Source: Candidatus Uhrbacteria bacterium
Lineage (GTDB): Bacteria > Patescibacteriota > Patescibacteriia > JACQRZ01
DNA length: 37,454 nt
NCBI GenBank assembly: GCA_016206155.1
Contig: JACQSC010000002.1
Coordinates: 207,473 to 244,926 of the forward strand
Direction of reading: 5' to 3'
The translations under genes and the position numbers were made by a program. The notes beneath the pieces were generated by a model. The model did not search any database and was not told where the DNA came from. It saw nothing but the letters and a program-made list of their open reading frames with translations. Within the stretch, counting starts at the first letter, position 1. Every line of letters begins with the position of its first letter. This document shows positions 1 to 8,139 of this stretch, in pieces.

Positions 1-792
1 GAGGTATTTTTTTGCAAGGGCGGTGACTGACTCGCCCTGCAGAGCTCCTATTTCCAGAAAAATCGCGGCGCCCGATCGCAGATGGCGATGCGCGCGCTGA
101 AAAAGTTTTTCAAAAAAGAGGAGTCCATCAGTGCCGCCAAGAAGCGCTATTTGCGGCTCGTATGAAAGTTCAGGACAGTCGGCGCGTGCGGCGGAAAGTT
201 CATGCGCCGACAGATAGGGGAGATTGGCAACGACAAGATCATACTGAAATTCCTTCGTGAGTTGCTGCCACATATCGGAACGCTTGAATGTTATTTTTTC
301 AAGCAAGCCCATTGTTTTAGCATTTTCTTTTGCAACCTCAATCGCGCGCTTTACGCGATCAATCCCCATGACATATATTAATTGCGGACAGTTTTTCACT
401 ATACTCAAGAGCACGCATCCGCTTCCGATGCCTAGCTCCACGATGGATTGTTTGTAGGGATGCGCCCTGCAGTAATCAATGACCGCCTGTACTAAAAGTT
501 CTGTCTCCGGGCGGGGGATAAGCGTGTATTTGTTAACGATAAAATCAATTCCAAAAAATTCCTTATGGCCAAGGACATATGCAAGTGGCACGCGGCGGAG
601 GCGCTTTTGCACGAATTGCTCAATTAGCTTCGCTTTGGTAGTGGCAACATCCTCATCTCCATGAGCGAGCAGAAAAACACGATCCACGCCAAGCGCATGA
701 GCGATGATGAGTTCGGCGTCAAGCTGCCAAGAATCAATATCCGCCAGTGAAAGGCGCGCAGCAACAGATGTGAGATGGGATGTGATTGTCAT
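1..792 (-). CDS. prmC: Release factor glutamine methyltransferase (PrmC/HemK), C-terminus runs off the window edge
   Basis: Manual minus-strand translation from ATG at 792: MTITSHLTSVAARLSLADIDSWQLDAELIIAHALG...LAYVLGHKEFFGIDFIVNKYTLIPRPETELL...VVANLPYLS; HemK/PrmC hallmark motifs. Missing from the ORF track because it is open at the window edge. Confidence 0.93.
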   Translation of the reverse strand, partial: MTITSHLTSVAARLSLADIDSWQLDAELIIAHALGVDRVFLLAHGDEDVATTKAKLIEQFVQKRLRRVPLAYVLGHKEFFGIDFIVNKYTLIPRPETELLVQAVIDYCRAHPYKQSIVELGIGSGCVLLSIVKNCPQLIYVMGIDRVKRAIEVAKENAKTMGLLEKITFKRSDMWQQLTKEFQYDLVVANLPYLSAHELSAARADCPELSYEPQIALLGGTDGLLFFEKLFQRAHRHLRSGAAIFLEIGALQGESVTALAKKYL

Positions 793-796
793 GGCG

Positions 797-1351
797 CTAG
801 TATCCTTTCACCGTCGTGTCAACTTCGGGATCTTGCGAGATGTTACTGCCGGTTGTCCCTCGCTGTCCCTTGTATTTGCCTTCATACGGCTTTTCAACTT
901 CTTGGTCCATCGAATAGAAGACAAGTTGGCAGAGCCGACGCCCCGCATCGATGCGGATCGGTAAGGAGTTTGCATTATACAGCTCGAGGGTAATAGTGCC
1001 ATCAAATCCGGGATCGATCCAACCTGCGTTCTGGATAAAGAGTCCAAGTCGTCCTATAGAGCTTCGTCCTTCAACCGCAGCGGTGAGAAATGGCGGAACT
1101 TTGACATATTCCACAGTCGTCGCAAGCACGAATGTATGTGCGGGTACCGTTATGGATTCGGCGCTCAACTCCCGATATGCCAAGGGCTCATCCATTTTTA
1201 TAACATCCATGCTATTGCAGTCAACGATAAGAAAATGATTGCCAATACAGAGATCCACCGATGCGCCCCTGACTGCGTACTCCGATAGCGGATCGACAAC
1301 AATTGTTCCATCGCTCAAGTATTTTTTCAATGTTCTGTCTGAAAGAACCAT
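797..1351 (-). CDS. dcd: dCTP deaminase
   Basis: Contains EGRSSIGRLGLFIQNAGWIDPGFDGTITLELYN...GRRLCQLVF. Track ORF starts at a TTG (1363); ATG at 1351 (MVLSDRTLKKYL) is the more likely start. Confidence 0.93.
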   Translation of the reverse strand: MVLSDRTLKKYLSDGTIVVDPLSEYAVRGASVDLCIGNHFLIVDCNSMDVIKMDEPLAYRELSAESITVPAHTFVLATTVEYVKVPPFLTAAVEGRSSIGRLGLFIQNAGWIDPGFDGTITLELYNANSLPIRIDAGRRLCQLVFYSMDQEVEKPYEGKYKGQRGTTGSNISQDPEVDTTVKGY

Positions 1352-1359
1352 ACGAAATT

Positions 1360-2427
1360 TCAAATTTCAAATTTCAAATTACGATCTGCTTTTCTGAGCG
1401 CAGTAATCATACGTCCAATATCACCGTTCATCATAGTACCGATCGCGTGCCAGCTTTGCTTAATCCGATGATCAGTAATGCGATCCTGGGGAAAATTATA
1501 GGTGCGAATTTTTTCAGAGCGGTCACCGGTACCGACCATGCCTTTTCGCTGAGATGCGCGATCGCTGCGCACGCGCTCCTCCTCAGCCACAAGAAGGCGC
1601 GAACGAAGAACAATCATCGCCCGCTCCCTGTTTTGCTGTTGGCTCCGCTCGTCCTGACACGAAACTACAATACCTGTTGGAACATGCGTCATCCGTACGG
1701 CGGAGTACGTGGTGTTAACCGATTGCCCTCCGGCGCCACTTGCGCAAAACGTATCAACTCGAATATCCTTTGGATCCAGCGTAATATCGACCTCCTCAGC
1801 CTCTGGCAGGACCGCAACCGTAACAGTCGATGTGTGGACGCGACCACTTTTTTCTGTTTCAGGCACTCGCTGGACCCTATGAACGCCTGCTTCGTACTTT
1901 AAATCTCGATACACACGTTCACCCGATATTTGGGCAATAACTTCCTTCAGCCCGCCCAGCTCCGATCGGCTCATACTGATAAGGGAGATGTGCCATCCGC
2001 GAGATTCGCTGTACAGAGTATACATCCTAAAGAGCTCTGCGGCAAATAGCGCAGACTCGTCTCCGCCAGCTCCTGCGCGAATTTCTAAAATGATGTTTTT
2101 TGTGTCATACGGATCGTGTGAATGAAAAAATTCATTGATTTCCTCTTCAAGGCTCGGCAGTTGCCGCTCAAGTGATTCTTTCTCGCTTCGCGCAAGCACA
2201 CAGAGCTCCGCATCATCACATGTGCGTAGAAGTTCTTCGGTTTCAAGACTGCGCCCGACGATATTCCTGTAGCTGGCGATAGTCTCTACCATGCGCTGGA
2301 GCGCCCTATACTCCCGAGTTACCGCCTTAAGACGCTTCGGTTCTTTTGTGAGTTTTGGGTCTGACAACTGAGCTTCACATTCCTGGTACCGCTTCTCAAT
2401 TTCAGCTTGTTGCTCTTTGGTAACCAT
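1360..2427 (-). CDS. prfA: Peptide chain release factor 1 (RF1)
   Basis: GGQ motif in [34 protein letters not shown], and [21 protein letters not shown]. Start [14 protein letters not shown] at 2427; the track N-terminal extension runs through a palindrome. Confidence 0.95.
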   Translation of the reverse strand: MVTKEQQAEIEKRYQECEAQLSDPKLTKEPKRLKAVTREYRALQRMVETIASYRNIVGRSLETEELLRTCDDAELCVLARSEKESLERQLPSLEEEINEFFHSHDPYDTKNIILEIRAGAGGDESALFAAELFRMYTLYSESRGWHISLISMSRSELGGLKEVIAQISGERVYRDLKYEAGVHRVQRVPETEKSGRVHTSTVTVAVLPEAEEVDITLDPKDIRVDTFCASGAGGQSVNTTYSAVRMTHVPTGIVVSCQDERSQQQNRERAMIVLRSRLLVAEEERVRSDRASQRKGMVGTGDRSEKIRTYNFPQDRITDHRIKQSWHAIGTMMNGDIGRMITALRKADRNLKFEI

Positions 2428-2440
2428 AAAAAAACATACG

Positions 2441-2494
2441 GAAAATGGTGTCAGGAATAGTTTTTTGCAAAAAACTATTCCTGACACCATTTTC
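2441..2494. repeat. Perfect 54-bp palindrome (26-bp arms, GC centre), REP-like
   Basis: gaaaatggtgtcaggaatagttttttgc / aaaaaactattcctgacaccattttc; arms exactly reverse complementary. Confidence 0.95.
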
Positions 2495-2503
2495 CCCTAA
2501 ACG

Positions 2504-2794
2504 TTATGCCTCAGCGTTCTTTTTCGACGTTTTCCGTGCGGTTGTCTGCGCTCTCTTGACCTTGCGCCCTTTTCGTTCCGTAGAGAGGCCAGCCTTTAGC
2601 GCGACCTTCTTTTTAAATTTCTCAACACGTCCGGCAGTATCAATCAGCTTCTGCTTTCCGGTATAAAAAGGATGGCACTGCGAACAGAGCTCTACCTGAA
2701 TATCCTCAAGCGTCGAGCCAGTGGTGACCACATTGCCGCAGACACAGCGAATCCGCGCGGTTTGTACGTAGTTTGGATGAATAGCGGTTTTCAT
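2504..2794 (-). CDS. rpmE: 50S ribosomal protein L31, zinc-binding (CxC...CxxC) type with basic C-terminal extension
   Basis: [60 protein letters not shown]. Confidence 0.95.
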   Translation of the reverse strand: MKTAIHPNYVQTARIRCVCGNVVTTGSTLEDIQVELCSQCHPFYTGKQKLIDTAGRVEKFKKKVALKAGLSTERKGRKVKRAQTTARKTSKKNAEA

Positions 2795-2834
2795 AATGGT
2801 GACAGCGTATCATACTCATAGATCATGTCAACCC

Positions 2835-2940
2835 GAAATAATGGGGTCAAAATAATGGAGAAATAATGGGGTCAGGAGCCATTAATTTAATGGCTCCTGA
2901 CCCCATTATTTCCTGACCCCATTATTTCCCATTATTTCCA
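2835..2940. repeat. Nested REP-like palindrome cluster (core 2860-2912: 26-bp perfect arms, 1-nt centre)
   Basis: gaaataatggggtcaggagccattaa t ttaatggctcctgaccccattatttc, with additional outer arms gaaataatggggtca (2835-2849) and tgaccccattatttc (2914-2928). Confidence 0.95.
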
Positions 2941-2941
2941 C

Positions 2942-2970
2942 TTGCTCTTTTTATATGGCTGTGGTATAAT
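2942..2970 (+). promoter_or_regulatory. Predicted promoter of rpsB-tsf: TTGCTC-17 nt-TATAAT
   Basis: TTGCTC at 2942-2947, 17-nt spacer, TATAAT at 2965-2970. Implies a ~130-nt leader before the rpsB ATG. Confidence 0.7.
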
Positions 2971-3074
2971 GGAAATAAGCGAATCGGATGATTTGCCTAT
3001 GTTTGTATTTAATTCACATATCCTTCAAGCACTCCTTACTCGGCAATTCCGCCGAACGGGCCGAAGGATAGAGG

Positions 3075-3104
3075 GGTCCGAAGTACCTCGGACCAATAAA
3101 GGAG
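3075..3104 (+). promoter_or_regulatory. rpsB 5' leader hairpin (GGTCCGA-agtacc-TCGGACC) adjacent to Shine-Dalgarno AAAGGAG
   Basis: 7-bp perfect stem at 3075-3081/3088-3094; SD 3098-3104; ATG 3110. Confidence 0.5.
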
Positions 3105-3109
3105 TCACT

Positions 3110-3877
3110 ATGCCCCAGCTACCAACACTGGTACAGTTACTTGAATCAGGACTCCACTTTGGACATCGGCGCTCACGCCGGCATCCGAAGATGGAGCCAT
3201 TTTTATTTTCCACAAAAAATGACCTGAGCGTCATTGATGTGCGAAAGACGCTTTCGGCGCTTGAAGCGGCGCTTGCGGCCATTGTACGCATCGCGGAACA
3301 GGGGGGTACGCTCCTCTGTGTCGGTACAAAAAAGCAGGCTCAAGCAGCGGTAAAAAAATGCGCCGAGGAAACGGGCCAGCCCTACGTTGTTAACCGCTGG
3401 CTTGGCGGAACGTTGACGAACTTTTCTGTCATCTCCAAAATGATTAAGAAGTATCATTCGCTAAAAGGACGGCAGGCATCGGGCGAACTTCAAAAATACA
3501 CAAAAAAAGAACAGCTTGAGCAAACACGTGAGATTGACGAACTTGACACGCTCATCGGCGGCATTCAACGTCTTACGGCGCTCCCGGACGCGCTTTTTGT
3601 TGTCGACATCAATCATGACAGTACAGCTGTCAAGGAAGCGCGAAAAAAACATATCCCCATCATCGCATTGTGCGATGCGAACGTAAACCCTGAACTTGTG
3701 ACGTTTCCGATTCCCGGCAATGATGACGCGCGAAAGAGTATCGATTTGATTCTTCGTCTTGTTAGCGAGTCATACCAGGAAGGAGCCGCGAAGCGCGCTG
3801 CGCACAAGCTGGAAAAAAGCGAGCCGGCGCAAGTAGTAGCTGCACCTACGGTGTTGGCGAGCGGCGTGACGCTGTGA
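3110..3877 (+). CDS. rpsB: 30S ribosomal protein S2
   Basis: MPQLPTLVQLLESGLHFGHRRSRRHPKMEPFLFSTKNDLSVIDVRKT...NRWLGGTLTNFSVI...DANVNPELVTFPIPGNDDARKSI. Start set at ATG 3110 after the SD. Confidence 0.96.
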   Translation: MPQLPTLVQLLESGLHFGHRRSRRHPKMEPFLFSTKNDLSVIDVRKTLSALEAALAAIVRIAEQGGTLLCVGTKKQAQAAVKKCAEETGQPYVVNRWLGGTLTNFSVISKMIKKYHSLKGRQASGELQKYTKKEQLEQTREIDELDTLIGGIQRLTALPDALFVVDINHDSTAVKEARKKHIPIIALCDANVNPELVTFPIPGNDDARKSIDLILRLVSESYQEGAAKRAAHKLEKSEPAQVVAAPTVLASGVTL

Positions 3878-3918
3878 TCTCTATATTTACCTTCACCAAT
3901 TACCTTAACGAAAAACCT

Positions 3919-4506
3919 ATGATTGATCAGCAAACACTCACAAAACTTCGCGAATTCACCGGCGCGGGCATTGTCGACTGCAAAAAGGCCCTTGATGAAG
4001 CCGGAGGGGATTTTAATGGTGCGGTTGAACTCCTTCGTAAAAAAGGGCAAAAGGTTGCCGCTAACAAGCAAGAGCGTGAAACCAAGGAGGGTCGCGTTCA
4101 TGCCTACATTCATGGCAATGGCAAGGCTGGTGCGTTAGTTGAGGTGCTCTGTGAAACGGATTTTGTTGCTCGCAATGAGCAGTTCATTCAATTTTGCCAC
4201 GGTGTCGCCATGCACGTCGTCGCCTCAAATCCCCTGTATATTAAACCGGAAGATATTTCGGACGAAATTATTGCAAAGGAGCGCGAAATCTATGAGGAGC
4301 AGATGGCAGGGGAGAATAAGCCTGCGGAAATAAAGGAAAAAATTTTACAGGGGAAACTTGCAAAATACTACGCCGAGACCTGCCTGCTGAAGCAACAGTT
4401 TATCATCGACGACTCGCAGACGGTTGAGCAGTATCTAACGGGAATGATTGCAAAGATTGGAGAGAAGATAGAAATTCGCCGCTTTTCACGTTTTGCACTA
4501 TCCTAG
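3919..4506 (+). CDS. tsf: Elongation factor Ts
   Basis: MIDQQTLTKLREFTGAGIVDCKKALDEAGGDFNGAVELLRKKG...ETDFVARNEQF. Confidence 0.95.
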   Translation: MIDQQTLTKLREFTGAGIVDCKKALDEAGGDFNGAVELLRKKGQKVAANKQERETKEGRVHAYIHGNGKAGALVEVLCETDFVARNEQFIQFCHGVAMHVVASNPLYIKPEDISDEIIAKEREIYEEQMAGENKPAEIKEKILQGKLAKYYAETCLLKQQFIIDDSQTVEQYLTGMIAKIGEKIEIRRFSRFALS

Positions 4507-4529
4507 ATATCCCGTGCATGGTATACTTG

Positions 4530-4558
4530 AAGGAGCACATAACTTGTGCTCCTTTTAA
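4530..4558 (+). terminator. Hairpin AAGGAGCACA-taact-TGTGCTCCTT followed by short T/A run between tsf and gap
   Basis: 10-bp perfect inverted repeat, then ttttaaat. Confidence 0.6.
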
Positions 4559-4574
4559 ATTATAAATATATTTT

Positions 4575-5591
4575 ATGGCACTACGCGTAGCAATTAATGG
4601 TTTTGGGCGCATTGGCCGTCAGGCGTTCAAAGCCGGTTTTGATTCAAAGAAGCTAGAGTTTGTTGCCGTAAATGATCTTACCGATGCCGAAACGCTTGCG
4701 CATCTTCTCAAGTACGACACGGTTTTTCGCGTATGGAATAAAAAAGTTAAAGCAAAGGGCTCGTCAATTTTTATTGACGGGCATGAAGTTCGCGTTCTTG
4801 CCGAAAAGGATCCCGCGTTGCTTCCGTGGAAGGATCTTGCGATTGATGTCGTCCTTGAGTGCACCGGCCGTTTTACAAACAAAGAGGATGCCGGCAAACA
4901 CATTGCTGCCGGCGCGCGCCGGGTTGTCGTATCCGCGCCGGTAAAGGGCGGCGAAGTGCCAACCTACGTATTGGGGGTTAATGACCAGAAGTACGCACAG
5001 GAACCCATTATTAATAATGCGTCCTGCACAACAAATTGCATTTCTCCGGTCGCCGCAGTTATGGTTGAGACGTTTGGCGTGCAAAAGGCGCTCATGACCA
5101 CGATTCATGCAGTAACCGCAGAGCAGAATATTGTCGACGCCCCGCCGCCGGGACTTAAAAAGGGTGACTTGCGCCGCGCGCGCACCGCGTACCAGAATAT
5201 GATTCCAACCACAACAGGTGCGGCCATAGCAACAACTGAGACCATTCCCGCTCTCAGAGGCCTCTTTGATGGGATTGCGGTTCGTGTGCCGATTCCGGAC
5301 GTATCGCTTACTGATTTCGTATTTCTGCTCAAAAAAAAGGCGAGTGTTGACCAGATTAATGACGCTTTTGTCAAAGCGTCTCGCGAGCCGCGCTTTAAGG
5401 GTATTCTTGGCGTCACCACAGAGCCGCTTGTGTCATCGGATTTTATCGGCTCCACCTATTCAGCCGTTGTTGACCTTTCGCTGACAAAAGTTATTGATGG
5501 CGATTTTGTAAAAATTATTGCATGGTACGACAATGAGTGGGGCTATTCAATGAGATTGGTCGAAATGGCTCAGCGCGTAGGTAAGCGGTAA
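4575..5591 (+). CDS. gap: Type I glyceraldehyde-3-phosphate dehydrogenase
   Basis: INGFGRIGRQAF, catalytic ASCTTNCISPV, YDNEWGYSMRLVEM. Confidence 0.96.
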   Translation: MALRVAINGFGRIGRQAFKAGFDSKKLEFVAVNDLTDAETLAHLLKYDTVFRVWNKKVKAKGSSIFIDGHEVRVLAEKDPALLPWKDLAIDVVLECTGRFTNKEDAGKHIAAGARRVVVSAPVKGGEVPTYVLGVNDQKYAQEPIINNASCTTNCISPVAAVMVETFGVQKALMTTIHAVTAEQNIVDAPPPGLKKGDLRRARTAYQNMIPTTTGAAIATTETIPALRGLFDGIAVRVPIPDVSLTDFVFLLKKKASVDQINDAFVKASREPRFKGILGVTTEPLVSSDFIGSTYSAVVDLSLTKVIDGDFVKIIAWYDNEWGYSMRLVEMAQRVGKR

Positions 5592-5596
5592 TTTTT

Positions 5597-6859
5597 ATGC
5601 AAAAGGTCTTAAGAACGTTTTCTGATATTGATCTGGGAGGAAAGCGGGTGTTGTTTCGAGCGGCATATGACGTTGTGCTCGAGCACGAACACGGCAGAAT
5701 TGTTGTTGCCGACGATACGCGGATACGAACGAGTCTCGCATCACTGCGCTATTTGTTAAAAAAGAAGTGTCGCGTTGTTATTCTTACGTGGCTTGGAAGA
5801 CCCGGCGGCAAGATCGTCCGTGACTTACGCCTTGACCCCGTTGCCAAGCATCTTTCACATCTCATAAAAAAACCGGTAAAGAAGCTTGATGCGGTAAGCG
5901 GCCCGATTGTTGAGAAGGAAATTGCGCGCATGAAGGGCGGGGATATCGTGATGCTGGAAAATGTCCGCTTCTCTCCGTGGGAGGAACATCATAACGACGC
6001 GCTTGCCGACGCGCTTGCAGGATATGCCGATTGCGTTGTGTTTGAAGCGTTTCCCCAGAGCCATAGAGACTATCCGTCGACAACCGGCGTACTTTCGCGC
6101 CTGCCAAGCATCTGCGGCACCGACATGTATACCGAGATCACGACGCTGTGCGGCATTCTCGAGAAACCCGCGTATCCCTTTGTTGTCGTGCTTGGCGGGG
6201 CAAAAATTTCTGACAAGATCGACTTGATTACACATCTTCTTACGGTTGCCGATGCGATCCTCATCGGCGGCGCGCTTTCGCATAACTTTTTGAAGGCGCG
6301 TGGCATCAAAATCGGCGGGTCACTTGTTGAGGGTCAGCGACTTGATTTAAAGAAGGAACGAAAAAAGCTCTATACTATTGCTGAGGAGATCATGAAGAAG
6401 GCAGGGGAGAGCTATGTAAATATTGCGCCGGGCATCACTGTTCCCAAACTCGTCTTGCCTGTTGATCTTGTCGCGGCGCCGGATCCAAAGCATCCGCAGA
6501 CGCATCATGTTGTGAACATTGATGGTCGCGACGCACTTCCTTGGAATTGGATGTACATGGATATTGGGCCGCGTACGCAACAACTTTTTTCGCGTGTCAT
6601 TAAGAAGGCCGAGGTTGTTTTTTGGAACGGTCCTTTGGGCTTCACTGAAGAGCGCGCGTTTGCACAGGGAAGTATTGCTATTGCAAAGGCGATTGCTGAG
6701 AGTAAGGCCCGTTCAATTGCGGGCGGAGGGGACACGGAGTCGTTCCTGAGAACCTACCGGCTCCGCTCGTCGTTCGATTATATTTCAACAGGAGGCGGAG
6801 CGGCGCTCGAATTGCTCGCCGGCAAGGAGCTGCCGGTACTCCGGTATTTAAGCAAGTAA
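5597..6859 (+). CDS. pgk: Phosphoglycerate kinase (divergent N-terminal substrate motifs)
   Basis: DDTRIRTSLASLRYLL, LENVRFSPWEE, GGAKISDKIDLI, DIGPRTQQLF, WNGPLGFTE, AGGGDTESFL, STGGGAALELLAGKELP. Confidence 0.93.
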   Translation: MQKVLRTFSDIDLGGKRVLFRAAYDVVLEHEHGRIVVADDTRIRTSLASLRYLLKKKCRVVILTWLGRPGGKIVRDLRLDPVAKHLSHLIKKPVKKLDAVSGPIVEKEIARMKGGDIVMLENVRFSPWEEHHNDALADALAGYADCVVFEAFPQSHRDYPSTTGVLSRLPSICGTDMYTEITTLCGILEKPAYPFVVVLGGAKISDKIDLITHLLTVADAILIGGALSHNFLKARGIKIGGSLVEGQRLDLKKERKKLYTIAEEIMKKAGESYVNIAPGITVPKLVLPVDLVAAPDPKHPQTHHVVNIDGRDALPWNWMYMDIGPRTQQLFSRVIKKAEVVFWNGPLGFTEERAFAQGSIAIAKAIAESKARSIAGGGDTESFLRTYRLRSSFDYISTGGGAALELLAGKELPVLRYLSK

Positions 6860-6871
6860 TACGACCCGCAT

Positions 6872-8122
6872 ATGGTGATAAAAGATATTATTGGTTCGGA
6901 AATTTTGGACTCGCGAGGCAATCCGACAATTCGCGTAACAGTGACTCTGGCAAATGGCGTGTCTGGAACCGCTTCGGTTCCTTCGGGCGCTTCGACAGGA
7001 ATCCATGAAGCGCTCGAGCTTCGAGACAATGATCCACGCCGTTATGGCGGGAAGGGAGTACTCAAGGCAATACGAAACATCAACAGTGCGCTTGCCGGAG
7101 AAGTGCGGGGACTGGACGTTCGTCGCCAGCGGCTTATTGATCGCCGATTGTGCGCTGTGGACGGCACGCCAAACAAGTCTCATCTTGGCGCAAACGCGAT
7201 CCTTGGCGTCTCACTTGCGTGCGCGCATGCGGCCGCTGTCGCATTGAAGATGCCCCTGTATCGCTCCTTGAGGCTCGTCTTCGCGCTTTCGTATCCATCT
7301 TTTCGCATGCCTTACCCAATGATGAATATTGAAAATGGCGGCGCCCATGCCGGCTGGATTCTCGATTTTCAAGAATTTATGATTGTTCCACGGCAAAAAT
7401 CATTTTCTCGCCGCGTTCAGTGCGGATCAGAGGTTTTTCATGCATTGGGCACGCTTTTGCGCAAACGAGGATTCTCGACACTCGTCGGGGATGAAGGTGG
7501 ATATGCTATTTTGTTTGAGAAAAATGAGGATGCGCTCCGTATGATTGTTAAGGCTATTGCCGCGGCAGGGTATACGCCGGGTACGGACGTGGTACTCGCA
7601 TTGGATCCGGCAACATCGGAATTTTTTAAGATGAAAAAATATGAACTAAAAAGGGATCACGCCAATCTTTCAACGCGTCAAATGATCGCTCTCTGGGAGA
7701 GGTGGATAAAAAAATATCCAATCATTTCCATCGAAGATGGTTTGGCGGAGGACGACTGGGACGGTTGGCAGGCAATGACCGCCCTATTGGGAAAGAAGGT
7801 AATGCTTGTTGGCGATGATTTCTTTGTCACTGATGCCAAGCGACTTCAGCTTGGCATTGACAGGCGATGCGCGAATGCTATCCTCATAAAGCCTAATCAA
7901 ATCGGAACACTAACGGAAACGATCGATTGTGTTCAGCTTGCGCAGCAGAGTGGCTACAAGGTCGTTATTTCGCATCGTTCCGGTGAGACTGTTGATACGA
8001 CCATTGCCGATCTTGCTGTTGCGGTTCGCGCCGATTATATCAAAACGGGAAGCCTCTCTCGATCGGAGCGGGTTGAAAAATACAATCGGCTCATGGAGAT
8101 TGAACGTGAACTCAAATTATAG
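6872..8122 (+). CDS. eno: Enolase
   Basis: ILDSRGNPTIRVTV, SGASTGIHEALELRD, VGDEGGYA, SIEDGLAEDDW, KPNQIGTLTET, SHRSGETVDTTIADLAVA. Confidence 0.95.
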   Translation: MVIKDIIGSEILDSRGNPTIRVTVTLANGVSGTASVPSGASTGIHEALELRDNDPRRYGGKGVLKAIRNINSALAGEVRGLDVRRQRLIDRRLCAVDGTPNKSHLGANAILGVSLACAHAAAVALKMPLYRSLRLVFALSYPSFRMPYPMMNIENGGAHAGWILDFQEFMIVPRQKSFSRRVQCGSEVFHALGTLLRKRGFSTLVGDEGGYAILFEKNEDALRMIVKAIAAAGYTPGTDVVLALDPATSEFFKMKKYELKRDHANLSTRQMIALWERWIKKYPIISIEDGLAEDDWDGWQAMTALLGKKVMLVGDDFFVTDAKRLQLGIDRRCANAILIKPNQIGTLTETIDCVQLAQQSGYKVVISHRSGETVDTTIADLAVAVRADYIKTGSLSRSERVEKYNRLMEIERELKL

Positions 8123-8139
8123 CCGTTACGCTTGCACAT

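Noticed and set aside
257-993. Plus-strand ORFs over the first kilobase (257-457, 479-664, 704-964, 775-993)
   Set aside because: Antisense to prmC and dcd, low-complexity translations without family motifs.
2942-3109. N-terminal extension of the rpsB ORF in the track (MLFLYGCGIMEISESDD...)
   Set aside because: Starts at a TTG inside the -35 element and contains the -10; the SD-preceded ATG at 3110 begins a normal S2.
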